From: Dehalococcoidia bacterium
Lineage (GTDB): Bacteria > Chloroflexota > Dehalococcoidia > Lucifugimonadales > JAGWBF01
Direction: 5' to 3'
NCBI GenBank assembly: GCA_021295955.1
Contig: JAGWBJ010000012.1
Location: forward strand, 59,736 to 123,735
Length of the DNA stretch: 64,000 nt
Shown here: one piece after another, positions 1-7,964 of the stretch
How the letters are laid out: each line of letters begins with the position of its first letter
Numbering within the stretch: position 1 is the first letter of the stretch
Notes under the pieces: generated by a model
Databases searched by the model: none
What the model was told of the DNA's origin: nothing
Seen by the model: only the letters and a program-made list of their open reading frames with translations
Translations under genes and position numbers: made by a program

Positions 1-49
1 GCCACGCCCGCCACTCTCCTTCCATGTCCCTAGAACCTCTTAATTACCC

Positions 50-2623
50 TTATTCCAGCATCGCCAACGGCGGCGGCACCTCAATCTCCCCGCTGCGGAG
101 CCAGACGCCCGTCGGGGCGTCGGCGGGCACGTAGCGTATGTCGGCCATGACCACGTCGCCGCCGGCGCTCTGGAAGCCCAGCTCCACGCGGCCGTCGGCC
201 AGGCGCCGCGAGCGAATCTTGCCGATGGCGCCTCCCTCCACCTCTACGTCGCTGCTAGCCCGCCACTCGCCCACGGGGGACCCGGCTGGCAGGTAGCGCA
301 CCGTCGGCAGGACCTGCTCTCCGCTGCCGGAGAGCTCAACACCGTGCTCCACCCGGCCATCCTCTCCCACCCGGGCGATGATCCGCAGCGGGTGGGGCGA
401 GGGGGCTGGTGGGGGAGGCGGGTCCGATGCTAGCAGCCCGGTAATCTCCTCGTTGTCGTCGATGGCCAGGAGCTGCAGGAACCGGGAGTTTTCCCCGTCC
501 ACGGCCGTCGCCCCGCATAGGACGCTGTCGTTGGCCAGGCCGTAAACCGGCAGCACCGGGCGCAGCTCGGCGTCCAGCGCCAGCATTCCGGCGACGTCGG
601 CGACCCCGGCCGCCCGCAGGGCGTCGCCCAGGGCCGTCGCTCCGTCGCCGCAGGATGCCTGCCCCGCCAGGTCGCCGGCCATCGCCTGGACATCGGGGTC
701 CTCCCAGCCCAGATCGGTGTCGCGGCTCGCCTGGACTATCTGGCCCGCCGTCACCGCCGGCGCCACGACCTTTTCGGCATAGGCTATCTGTGACTGAAGG
801 ACCAAGGCCTCGGCCAAAGACAGCCTCTCGCCGCCTTCGATCCGCTCCTGGAGCGCGGTCCAGGAGGCGGCCAGCGACGCGTACTGCGCCGACGCCGTGT
901 CCGCGGCTCCCAGCACCAGGTCTTCAACGTCCATCGGGTTGATCGCCTCGCCCGCGGCCACTCCCCCGGGGAGTCCGGAGGCGGCGATGGCGCTCGCGTA
1001 CTGCTCCGCGAACAGCTTCCGCAGGGCGCTCGACGATGGACTCGTTATGGTGACCGCCTCGGGCTCCACGTCCTCGTCCACCGACACGCCGGCGACGGCC
1101 GGCCGCTGGAAGATGCCGTCCAGCACCCGCGTGAGCACGCCCGCCGTGTACACGGCCTTGCCCTGCAGCCCCTCGTCCAGGTCCTCGGCCGGGTTGGCGA
1201 CGGCCTTCACCGAGGTGGTCACCACCCCGTCGTCGTCGGCCTCCGCCGAGACCCGGTAGTCCGCCTCGTCGACCTTCACCCGGACCGTATCGAAGGTCAG
1301 GGAGCTCAGCACCATAAGGTTCTTCCAGATGCCGTGGAACCCGACCTCATCACCGGCCTCGTTGGAGGTGATGACGGCGATGAACACCCATGATGGCCCC
1401 GGCCTGTTGAGGGTGACGGTGAAGGGGGTCACCTCGTCGATCGCCACGCTCGTGCCGCTGGCCGTCTCCTCACCCGAGTGGTACGAGACTCCGGCCTGCC
1501 AACGGTCCGCCGACCCGGCGATTGGGCCTGCGTACTCGTAGACGCGGGGCCCCACCACGTACACCTCGACGCTGCCAGCAACGTCGACCAGGTCGCCGCT
1601 GCCCAGATTTCCGGCGCGGTAGTGGACGGTGAACGGCTCGCCCGCGATCACCTGGGCGGGAGTGTGGGCCGCTTCGACCTTGATCCGGAAGCTGTTCTGT
1701 TGCGCCTCCTCGTCCACCAGGTGGACCACGAGGTCGAAGTCGGCCACCAGGGGCTGGAGGTCGCGCTCCAGATAGGTGGTCGCCTCTATCAGGTATGTGT
1801 CCGCCTGCAGGTACTGCTCGATGCGCGAGTTGAGGTGCTCGCCCCCGTCGTCGTTGGCGGAGATCAAGCCCCTGGTGGCGGACACCAGGGAGAGGACGGG
1901 GTCGCCGTTCTCCGACGTCAGGTCTATGCGTACGCGGGCGTCCTGCAGCAGGTTGAAGGAGTAGCCGTGGGCGGGGTGCTCCACGACGAATATCGACCCG
2001 CATGTGTCGAGGCTCCAGGAGCCGGATGCGGTCAGGTCGATGCCCGGCTCCAGGGCGCCAAGGTGGACCGGGTCGCAGCCTGTGACCCGGCTGATGGAGA
2101 GGGTGAAGTCCGCCGCGCCCCGTCCGCGCCCGCCCACCGTCGTGGCCTCGACCAGGTAGGTGCCCGGCGCCAGGTCCCGCTCGACGCGTGCGTCAAGGCC
2201 GGCGCCGCCGTCATCGTTGTCCGCGATGCGCCCGGAGTCTTCGTCCAGCAGATAGAGGAAGGAATCGGCCCCCTCGGACTTCAGATCGATCCTGGTCCGG
2301 CCGCCCTCGACGACCTCGAAGCTGTAGGTGTGGGCATCGCTCCCGCTGCGAAAGCGGGAGTCACAGTCTTCGCCGGTCCAGCTCCCGCTCGCCTGGAGCT
2401 CGCTGCCCGCCTCCTCACCCAGGGCGCCGAGATCGCTGGTCTCGCAGGACGGCTCCTCCTGGGCCCAGGCGGCAGGGGCTGCCTCCAGGGCCAGCAGGCC
2501 CGCCAGCAGCGCGACGACCCATGCCATTGCCAACGCGGGCAGTCCAAGCCTGGCCAGTGGGGTAGATGGGGTCCTGCGGTTCGATCCTGGGTGTACGAGC
2601 ACGTTATTGCGCCTCCGTATCAA
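50..2623 (-). CDS. Secreted protein with two PPC-type repeats and a duplicated C-terminal module
   Basis: The 857-residue product has an N-terminal hydrophobic signal segment (about residues 28-54, ending in an Ala-rich cleavage-like stretch), so it is probably exported. Residues of about 58-175 and 182-300 are two copies of a bacterial pre-peptidase C-terminal (PPC)-like beta domain, each with a Cys near its start, a GSW motif, an NDDGG loop and a GTYL/DTYL-V/IEATT strand. A CARDB-like segment follows (about 310-450), then an unassigned alpha-rich middle, a Pro-rich hinge, and two similar modules of about 50 residues at the end. No catalytic domain was recognised. PPC domains usually accompany secreted hydrolases or adhesins, so a surface-binding role is an inference. 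The first ATG is used as the start, but a later one just before the hydrophobic segment is possible. Confidence 0.8.
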   Translation of the reverse strand: MIRRRNNVLVHPGSNRRTPSTPLARLGLPALAMAWVVALLAGLLALEAAPAAWAQEEPSCETSDLGALGEEAGSELQASGSWTGEDCDSRFRSGSDAHTYSFEVVEGGRTRIDLKSEGADSFLYLLDEDSGRIADNDDGGAGLDARVERDLAPGTYLVEATTVGGRGRGAADFTLSISRVTGCDPVHLGALEPGIDLTASGSWSLDTCGSIFVVEHPAHGYSFNLLQDARVRIDLTSENGDPVLSLVSATRGLISANDDGGEHLNSRIEQYLQADTYLIEATTYLERDLQPLVADFDLVVHLVDEEAQQNSFRIKVEAAHTPAQVIAGEPFTVHYRAGNLGSGDLVDVAGSVEVYVVGPRVYEYAGPIAGSADRWQAGVSYHSGEETASGTSVAIDEVTPFTVTLNRPGPSWVFIAVITSNEAGDEVGFHGIWKNLMVLSSLTFDTVRVKVDEADYRVSAEADDDGVVTTSVKAVANPAEDLDEGLQGKAVYTAGVLTRVLDGIFQRPAVAGVSVDEDVEPEAVTITSPSSSALRKLFAEQYASAIAASGLPGGVAAGEAINPMDVEDLVLGAADTASAQYASLAASWTALQERIEGGERLSLAEALVLQSQIAYAEKVVAPAVTAGQIVQASRDTDLGWEDPDVQAMAGDLAGQASCGDGATALGDALRAAGVADVAGMLALDAELRPVLPVYGLANDSVLCGATAVDGENSRFLQLLAIDDNEEITGLLASDPPPPPAPSPHPLRIIARVGEDGRVEHGVELSGSGEQVLPTVRYLPAGSPVGEWRASSDVEVEGGAIGKIRSRRLADGRVELGFQSAGGDVVMADIRYVPADAPTGVWLRSGEIEVPPPLAMLE

Positions 2624-2663
2624 AACTGCGCCACGCTTTCCGGCGGGCTCGACGAACTATGTC

Positions 2664-2975
2664 CTAAGCGGGGATCTCCACGTCCATCAGGGGCGCGTGC
2701 TGCTGGGCCCCGTAGACGTCGGTGTCCTCCACGTCCCCCGACCCGTGCAGGCGGGGTATCGTGGCCTTGAAGGCGTTGGCGGGGGGGAACTCCACCAGGA
2801 GTACGTCCCTCTCGGGGACGCTGTACAGCCGGGAGATGAGCCCGGTGCTGATCACCCCCGACTCCCGCACCTTGTCGAAGGTCTCCCGGTCGGGAAACAC
2901 CACGTCCAGGGTGACCAGGAAGGGGCTGGCGTTCTTGCTGCGGCAGATGACGGCGATGTCCCGTATTCTGGGCAT
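2664..2975 (-). CDS. DUF4387 family protein
   Basis: The 103-residue product starts MPRIRDIA and contains the SKNA segment and the KATIPR stretch typical of DUF4387. These small proteins are habitually encoded next to AtuA-like (DUF1446) proteins, as here, where the AtuA-like gene ends 6 bases upstream on the same strand. The two are therefore probably co-transcribed and may form a complex. The biochemical role is not established. No signal peptide or membrane segment is visible, so it is presumably cytoplasmic. Confidence 0.85.
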   Translation of the reverse strand: MPRIRDIAVICRSKNASPFLVTLDVVFPDRETFDKVRESGVISTGLISRLYSVPERDVLLVEFPPANAFKATIPRLHGSGDVEDTDVYGAQQHAPLMDVEIPA

Positions 2976-2981
2976 CCGGGC

Positions 2982-4358
2982 CTAGACCTCCACGTACTCG
3001 ATGGGGAACATCTCCAGGGGGTCGTCGACCTCGACGGTGTGCAGCATGTTGAACCGGTAGACGGGGCCGACGGGTATGTCCGAGGGGGAGTAGGGGAAGG
3101 TGAAGCAGCCCTCGTCGCACAGCTTGCCTTCGTAGTGGCCGTTCTTTGCGGCCTGGCGGGCTATCCCCACGATCTCGTTGGCGGTGTCCTGGGTGGGCGC
3201 CACGGCCTCCAGTATCACGCCCAGCTCGTGGGTCTTCAGCTCCTTCACCGGCTCCCGGGAGCCCATTACCGAGTCCTTGCCGATGACACGGTAGACCAGC
3301 TTGTACTGGTCCTCCTCGATGCCGAGACCCTCCACCCGTTGGCGGGTGATGGCCTCGATGGACTCGATATAGCCGTCGATGCACTCCACCAGGACCGGGT
3401 CCCGGGTCGTCGCCACGCATATCGACCGGTACCCCAGGAACTCGACCCCCTCCAGCCGCACGGTGTACTGCTCCGATGGGACGAACCGGGCCCCCGTTAT
3501 CTTCACCCGCTGGTCGTCCACAGCCTCGAACTGGAGGCCGCTCAGGTCCAGTACGCCCGAGGGCTCCTGGTGGTACAGGGGGGTCTCGTTCTCGTGGAGA
3601 AAGAAGGTGCCCACGCTGAGGGGGGTGCAGCTAAGCCCGGGATGGGGGGCCTCGACCAGGACGTGGTCCTCCCTCACAGATACGATGAGGCCCTCGCTGC
3701 CGTACTTCTGGCGCGGCACGGTGCAGGCTGCCCCACACTCCAGCAGCTTGCCGGCGACCCAGCCTAGGGCCGGGTCGAACTCCTCCTTGATGGGCATGGA
3801 CGCGAAGATTGCCGCGTCGTCCGAGCGTCCGCACAGGATCACCTGGGCGCCGTTGCCCAGGGCCTCGATGTAGGGCTCCACGCCGGCCATGGCCACGATG
3901 TTGGAGCTCCGGTCCACGGTCTCGCTGCTGAGGGGGCCCATGGGCCAGAGGGGCTTCACCCTGCCCTCGCCCAGCTTGTCCGAAACGTAGCCCTTGTCCT
4001 GCTCCGAGTGGATGAGGGCTATCTTGAAGTGCAGGCCGTTCTCCCTGGCGATCTCCTCCACTATCTCCCGCGTCCACTGGAGGTGGGCGTCTCCACCGGC
4101 GGTGCCGCTGGTGCCCACTATGACGGGCGCCTTGCGGTCGTGGCCGGCTATGAGCATGCCTGTCAGGTCGCGTTTGGCGGCGTCCCGGCCCACGAACGCC
4201 TTGCCCATGCCCAGGTAGTTGGGACCGGGGTCGGTGCTGCCCCCGTCGGCGGCGATGACGTGGGGCTCCCGCTCCATCGCCCGTTGGAAGGACTCTTCCT
4301 TGTATCCGTAGCCGACGATGGCGGTGGGCGCGTAAATGCGAAGCTCCTGGTTCGTCAT
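2982..4358 (-). CDS. AtuA-like (DUF1446) acyl-CoA/hydroxy acid metabolism protein
   Basis: The 458-residue protein belongs to the DUF1446/AtuA family, named after a Pseudomonas acyclic-terpene utilisation gene. Visible landmarks are the early ADGGSTDPGP segment, the GTSGTAGGD loop and the CGRSDDAA stretch. The reading frame extends 15 codons further upstream, but ATG 4358 is preceded by GGAGG at a 10-base spacing and lies below a good promoter, so it is preferred. It sits directly upstream of the DUF4387 gene as a probable two-gene operon and is divergent from an alpha/beta hydrolase. Substrate unknown; family context points to branched or hydroxylated carboxylic acids. Confidence 0.87.
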   Translation of the reverse strand: MTNQELRIYAPTAIVGYGYKEESFQRAMEREPHVIAADGGSTDPGPNYLGMGKAFVGRDAAKRDLTGMLIAGHDRKAPVIVGTSGTAGGDAHLQWTREIVEEIARENGLHFKIALIHSEQDKGYVSDKLGEGRVKPLWPMGPLSSETVDRSSNIVAMAGVEPYIEALGNGAQVILCGRSDDAAIFASMPIKEEFDPALGWVAGKLLECGAACTVPRQKYGSEGLIVSVREDHVLVEAPHPGLSCTPLSVGTFFLHENETPLYHQEPSGVLDLSGLQFEAVDDQRVKITGARFVPSEQYTVRLEGVEFLGYRSICVATTRDPVLVECIDGYIESIEAITRQRVEGLGIEEDQYKLVYRVIGKDSVMGSREPVKELKTHELGVILEAVAPTQDTANEIVGIARQAAKNGHYEGKLCDEGCFTFPYSPSDIPVGPVYRFNMLHTVEVDDPLEMFPIEYVEV

Positions 4359-4401
4359 GCTCCTTCCACCTCCCGGTTTCGCGTCACCCCAAAGCGGGGT
4401 C

Positions 4402-4431
4402 ATTATATGGACTGGCAGAGGCGGGGGTCAA
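4402..4431 (-). promoter_or_regulatory. Promoter of the AtuA-like/DUF4387 operon
   Basis: On the minus strand TTGACC (4426-4431) is followed after 18 bases by a perfect TATAAT (4402-4407). Initiation would fall near 4395, giving a leader of about 37 bases before ATG 4358. The element lies back to back with the promoter of the divergent hydrolase. Confidence 0.6.
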
Positions 4432-4443
4432 GCTGGCCTTTGC

Positions 4444-4449
4444 TATAAT
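4444..4449 (+). promoter_or_regulatory. Extended -10 promoter of the alpha/beta hydrolase
   Basis: A perfect TATAAT is preceded by TGC, forming an extended -10 box. No convincing -35 hexamer is visible at 16-18 bases upstream. The gene starts 33 bases beyond the box. Confidence 0.5.
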
Positions 4450-4481
4450 GACAGCCGAAGCAGAGGCCGGGGAGGCACCCG

Positions 4482-5369
4482 ATGAAACGACCCGTGGAGT
4501 TCTACAGCGAGGGGTTCACGCTGCGGGGGGACGTCTATACGCCCGAGGGCATGGACGGCGGCGCGCGGGGGGCGGTTCTCCTGTGCCACGGCTACACCGG
4601 GGTCAAGGACTTGTATCTGCCGGACGCGGCCCGGGCCCTCAACGACGCCGGATACGTGGCCATGACCTTCGACTACAAGGGCTGGGGGGACAGCGAGGGC
4701 GTCCGCAGCCGGCTTGCCCCCTACGGCAGGGTCATGGACGTGCAGGCGGCCATGACCTTCCTGGGCCTCCAGCCCGAGGTCGACGCGGACCGCATCGGCC
4801 TCTTCGGCGTCAGCTACGGAGGCGCCACCGTGACCTGGGTTGGGGCGGTGGACCAGCGGGCCAGGTGCATCGTCAGCGTGGTGGGCATCGGCAACGGGGC
4901 CCGTTGGATGAGCCGCGTGCGGCGCATGGACGAGTGGTTCGACCTGCTGGAGCGGTCCAAGGCCGACCGGGAGCGCCGGGCGACCATCGGGGAGTCGGAG
5001 TACGTGGACCGCAGCGAGATACTGCTCCCCGACAGGCAGTCCGCGGAGCTGGCGGCCGCGGCCCGGCGAGAGAACACCGCGGCGGTGGGCAGGATCCCCC
5101 TGGAGTACGTGGACGACACCATCGGCTTCAACCCCGAGTGGATAGTGGACCGGATATCCCCCAGGCCCATCCTGTTCGTCACCACCGACGACGACCGCCT
5201 GGTGCCGCCCGAGGAGTCGGAGCAGCTATACGCCCACGCCAGGGAGCCCAAGAAGCTGGTGGTGCTAAGGGGGTATGGCCACTACGAGGTGTACACGGAG
5301 CCGGCCTTCGGCGAGGTGATGGCCGCCAGCCTGGACTGGTTCCGGGAGCACATGCCGGCCGCGGCGTGA
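4482..5369 (+). CDS. Alpha/beta hydrolase (dienelactone hydrolase/acyl hydrolase type)
   Basis: The 295-residue cytoplasmic enzyme has the complete alpha/beta-hydrolase signature: oxyanion-region HGYTG (36-40), nucleophile elbow GVSYGG with Ser111, acid candidates in TTDDDR (Asp236-238) and the catalytic histidine in GYGHYE (His267). It resembles small esterases and DUF1749/dienelactone-like hydrolases acting on short acyl or lactone substrates. The substrate cannot be read from sequence. ATG 4482 follows a GGGGAGG ribosome-binding site. It is divergent from the AtuA-like operon, which may indicate a shared pathway, and it ends about 30 bases before the convergent RidA gene. Confidence 0.9.
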   Translation: MKRPVEFYSEGFTLRGDVYTPEGMDGGARGAVLLCHGYTGVKDLYLPDAARALNDAGYVAMTFDYKGWGDSEGVRSRLAPYGRVMDVQAAMTFLGLQPEVDADRIGLFGVSYGGATVTWVGAVDQRARCIVSVVGIGNGARWMSRVRRMDEWFDLLERSKADRERRATIGESEYVDRSEILLPDRQSAELAAAARRENTAAVGRIPLEYVDDTIGFNPEWIVDRISPRPILFVTTDDDRLVPPEESEQLYAHAREPKKLVVLRGYGHYEVYTEPAFGEVMAASLDWFREHMPAAA

Positions 5370-5401
5370 GCGGCGGCCGGCGCCGCCCGGCAACGCGGTA
5401 G

Positions 5402-5803
5402 CTAGGGTATGACGGCGATGGCCTCGATCTCGACCAGGAGGTCCGGCCCGGCCAGCGCCGCCACCTCGACCAGGGTGCTGGCCGGGTAGTCGTCCTTGAA
5501 GTACTCGGCGCGGACCTTGTGGATGGCGGCAAAGTCGTCCACGTCGGTCACGTAGACCACGACCTTCACTATGTCGTCCAGGGTCGCCCCGGCCTCGGCC
5601 AGCACCGATTTGAGGTTCTCCAGCACCTGGCGGGTCTGGGCCGCCGCGTCTCCCACCCCCACGACCTCGGCCTGAGAGTTGCGGGCCACCTGGCCCGATG
5701 TGTACACGGTGGTCCCACCCGTCACCTTCACGCCCTGGGACATGATCTGTCCCGGCCTGGGGCTGGCCACTTTCGGGCTCTTCAGAATCGATTTCTCCAT
5801 CAT
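5402..5803 (-). CDS. RidA/YjgF/YER057c-family deaminase-like protein
   Basis: The 133-residue protein has the RidA fold signature: an internal TSGQV strand, the DIVKVVVYVTD segment and the C-terminal PASTLVEVAALA...VEIEAIAV region. The expected carboxylate-binding arginine in the usual R-x-(6-8)-E context is not obvious; the RAEYF and LVEVAAL segments align instead. RidA proteins hydrolyse reactive enamines/imines from PLP enzymes or act in catabolic deamination. Its start overlaps the stop of the nitroreductase gene by 4 bases, indicating translational coupling in a two-gene operon. Confidence 0.9.
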   Translation of the reverse strand: MMEKSILKSPKVASPRPGQIMSQGVKVTGGTTVYTSGQVARNSQAEVVGVGDAAAQTRQVLENLKSVLAEAGATLDDIVKVVVYVTDVDDFAAIHKVRAEYFKDDYPASTLVEVAALAGPDLLVEIEAIAVIP

Positions 5804-6309
5804 CCCTCCCAGCTCCGGCCGAACCGCTCCAGGTGGGCGATCTGGGCCAGGGGCTTGCGCAGCTTCGTCTTGGTGGCGGCCTCCTCCGTCGGATAGCCGT
5901 AGGGCATCACGGTGACGAGCTCCATGGACTCGGGGATGCCCAGCAACGCCTTGACCTTTGCGCCGTCGAAGGCGCCGACCATACAGGTGCCCACACCCTC
6001 GTCCCAGGCTGCCAGCACCATGTTCTCGATGAGCCTCCCCGCGTCGAACTCCGCCCGACGGGCCCCGTCCATGGCGACGGCGATGGCCAGGGGCGCGTCA
6101 GCTATGAACCCTCCGCTGGGGGTGAGGGACGCCAGCTCCGCCAGCGTCCGGCGGTCCCGCACCACGATCATGTGCCAGGGCTGGCTGTTCCTGCTGCTGG
6201 GGGCCCACCGGCCGGCCCTGAGGATCTTGTCGACGACACCATCGGGCACCGGGTCGGGCTTGAAGCTCCGGACCGCAAGCCGCGCCCGGATGGTCTGGTA
6301 GGCGCTCAT
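5800..6309 (-). CDS. Nitroreductase family FMN oxidoreductase
   Basis: The 169-residue protein shows the nitroreductase fold: an N-terminal R-x-x-x-R-x-F motif, the GRWAPSSRNSQPWH phosphate/FMN-binding segment, and the later GVGTCMVGAFD region. Such enzymes use FMN and NAD(P)H to reduce nitro groups, quinones, flavins or enones. The open frame runs upstream to 6516, but ATG 6309 (MSAYQTIRA) has GGAGG 6 bases upstream and begins at the usual family start. The upstream extension is Pro/Arg-rich and not domain-like, so it is excluded. It is coupled to ridA. Confidence 0.9.
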   Translation of the reverse strand: MSAYQTIRARLAVRSFKPDPVPDGVVDKILRAGRWAPSSRNSQPWHMIVVRDRRTLAELASLTPSGGFIADAPLAIAVAMDGARRAEFDAGRLIENMVLAAWDEGVGTCMVGAFDGAKVKALLGIPESMELVTVMPYGYPTEEAATKTKLRKPLAQIAHLERFGRSWEG

Positions 6310-6530
6310 GGGGACCTCCCTCCTCTCCAACCCCTCCTGAGGGAAGGGGCTGGGCCGTACTGCACGTGCGGGCCGGCGACATCTCCCGCCGCCACCCAAA
6401 TTGTACGAAGGGCGCCGCACCCGGTCAACCGGAGGCATTACCTCCCACCCACAACCCACACCCGCACGCCCGTTCGGTGGTGGGCTTGGGCGGCCTTGTT
6501 TTGGTGCGTACATCACGCTATTCTCGTTAT

Positions 6531-6765
6531 ATGGCTACCCTGCACATAAGCAACATACCGGACACCCTTCACGAACGCCTGCACCGGCATGCGCGCAAGA
6601 ACAACCGTAGCATGAGTGCGGTGGTGCTCACCGCCGTGGAGCGGGCGCTGGCCAGGTGGGAGTGGCAGGGAGCATCTGGCCCAGCGCCCCGGGACCGACC
6701 TGGGTGTAGAGGCCGCAACACTGCTCGCGGACGAACGCTCCCTCCGCAGTGTAGAACTTGGCTGA
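6531..6765 (+). pseudogene. Frameshifted FitA/VapB-type antitoxin relic
   Basis: ATG 6531 opens a ribbon-helix-helix antitoxin-like product (MATLHISNIP...LHERL...ARKNNRSMSAVV...ERALARWEW). After codon 45 the frame is wrong: from base 6667 the +1 frame continues the family consensus (REHLAQRPGTDLGVEAATLL) and ends at TGA 6763. One extra base near 6666 restores a product of about 78 residues. No PIN-toxin gene follows; the next gene is the asparaginase-like one. It is therefore a decayed, orphan antitoxin, unless the extra base is a sequencing error. Confidence 0.65.
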
Positions 6766-6884
6766 GCCGGTCAACCCTCTTACCATTGCGGCCCTCCCGG
6801 CGCGAGAGTATATTAAGAAGCGCCATCGGCTCCCCACGCGCCGAGAACCAGGACGCAGGATATAGGCTGAGGGAGGGTTTCGCA

Positions 6885-7892
6885 TTGACGTCGTCGCTGC
6901 CGCGGGTCCGTTTGATCGCCACCGGGGGGAGCATCGCCGGGGTGGGCCCCCACCGCCTGGACTACATCCTCTATCCTGAGCTCGGCAAGCACATCACCAT
7001 CGAGGAGTCCCTGGCCCGGGTGCCCGAGGTGAACGAGATCGCCCAGGTCCAGGCTGAGAACCTGATCAGCGTGGGGAGCACGGCCGTCGGCCCTCCCGAG
7101 TGGTTGGCCATGGCCAACCGCATCAACCAGATCTTCCGGGAGGACACCGAGGCCGCGGGCGTGGCCATGACCCACGGCACCGCGACCCTGGAGGAGACGG
7201 CCTACTTCCTGCATCTCACCGTCAAGTCGGACAAGCCCATGGTGATAACCGGCGCCATGCGGCCCCCCACGGCCCTGAGCACCGACGCCGACATCAACCT
7301 GCTGGACGCCGTCCGCATCGCCGCCTCCTCCCACGCCGGAGGGATGGGAGTGCTGACGGTCCTGAACAACGAGATATCCTCGGCCAGGGACGTGGTCAAG
7401 ACCAGCACCTTCCGCGTGCAGACGTTCAAGCCCGGCGACCTGGGCTTCCTGGGATACGCTGACTCCGAGGGGGAGGTGCTGTTCTACCGGGCCCCCACCC
7501 GGAAGCACACCACCCGGAGCGAGTTCGACGTAAGCGGCCGCGACTCCCTTCCCCGGGTGGATATCGTCTATGCCTACGCCGGAGCGGACGGGATGCTCAT
7601 CGACGCCGTGCGGAGAAACGGGTCCGACGGCCTGGTGGTGGCGGGATTCGGCGGCGGCACCTTCCCACCTGTGTTCATCGAGGCCGCCGCCCAGGCCGCC
7701 AGGGACGGCATCCCCGTAGTGCTGGCCTCCCGGTCCACCACGGGGCGCGTGATCATGACGCCCCAGAAGCAGGATGCGGGCTTCATCGTCTCCGACAACC
7801 TTCTGCCCCAGAAGGCCCGGATCCTGCTGATGCTCGGCCTCTCCGTCACCAGGGACCGGGAGGAGCTGCAGCGCATGTTCCGCGAGTACTGA
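6885..7892 (+). CDS. L-asparaginase-like protein (catalytic Asp replaced)
   Basis: The 335-residue product matches the asparaginase/glutaminase fold: ATGGSIAG (residues 12-19) carries the region of the first catalytic Thr (here Ser), THGT (96-99) the second, and VVKTST supplies the conserved Lys172. In classical type I/II asparaginases the second motif is followed by Asp (THGTD); here it is Ala100. Activity on asparagine is therefore uncertain. The start is assigned to TTG 6885 because GGGAGGG lies 7 bases upstream; the same frame is open to 6366 but only because it traverses the antitoxin relic. No signal peptide is seen, so it is probably cytoplasmic. Confidence 0.85.
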   Translation: MTSSLPRVRLIATGGSIAGVGPHRLDYILYPELGKHITIEESLARVPEVNEIAQVQAENLISVGSTAVGPPEWLAMANRINQIFREDTEAAGVAMTHGTATLEETAYFLHLTVKSDKPMVITGAMRPPTALSTDADINLLDAVRIAASSHAGGMGVLTVLNNEISSARDVVKTSTFRVQTFKPGDLGFLGYADSEGEVLFYRAPTRKHTTRSEFDVSGRDSLPRVDIVYAYAGADGMLIDAVRRNGSDGLVVAGFGGGTFPPVFIEAAAQAARDGIPVVLASRSTTGRVIMTPQKQDAGFIVSDNLLPQKARILLMLGLSVTRDREELQRMFREY

Positions 7893-7964
7893 TAGCCGTC
7901 CCCGTAGCCCCCATCCTTGCCGCGCCGGACCCGATCTAATGGGCCCTATCTAGTTGGAGGGACA

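Noticed and set aside
1478-2770. 430-codon plus-strand open frame
   Set aside because: It lies antisense within the PPC-repeat gene, is low-complexity in Gly/Arg/Val, and has no family resemblance; a GC-rich shadow.
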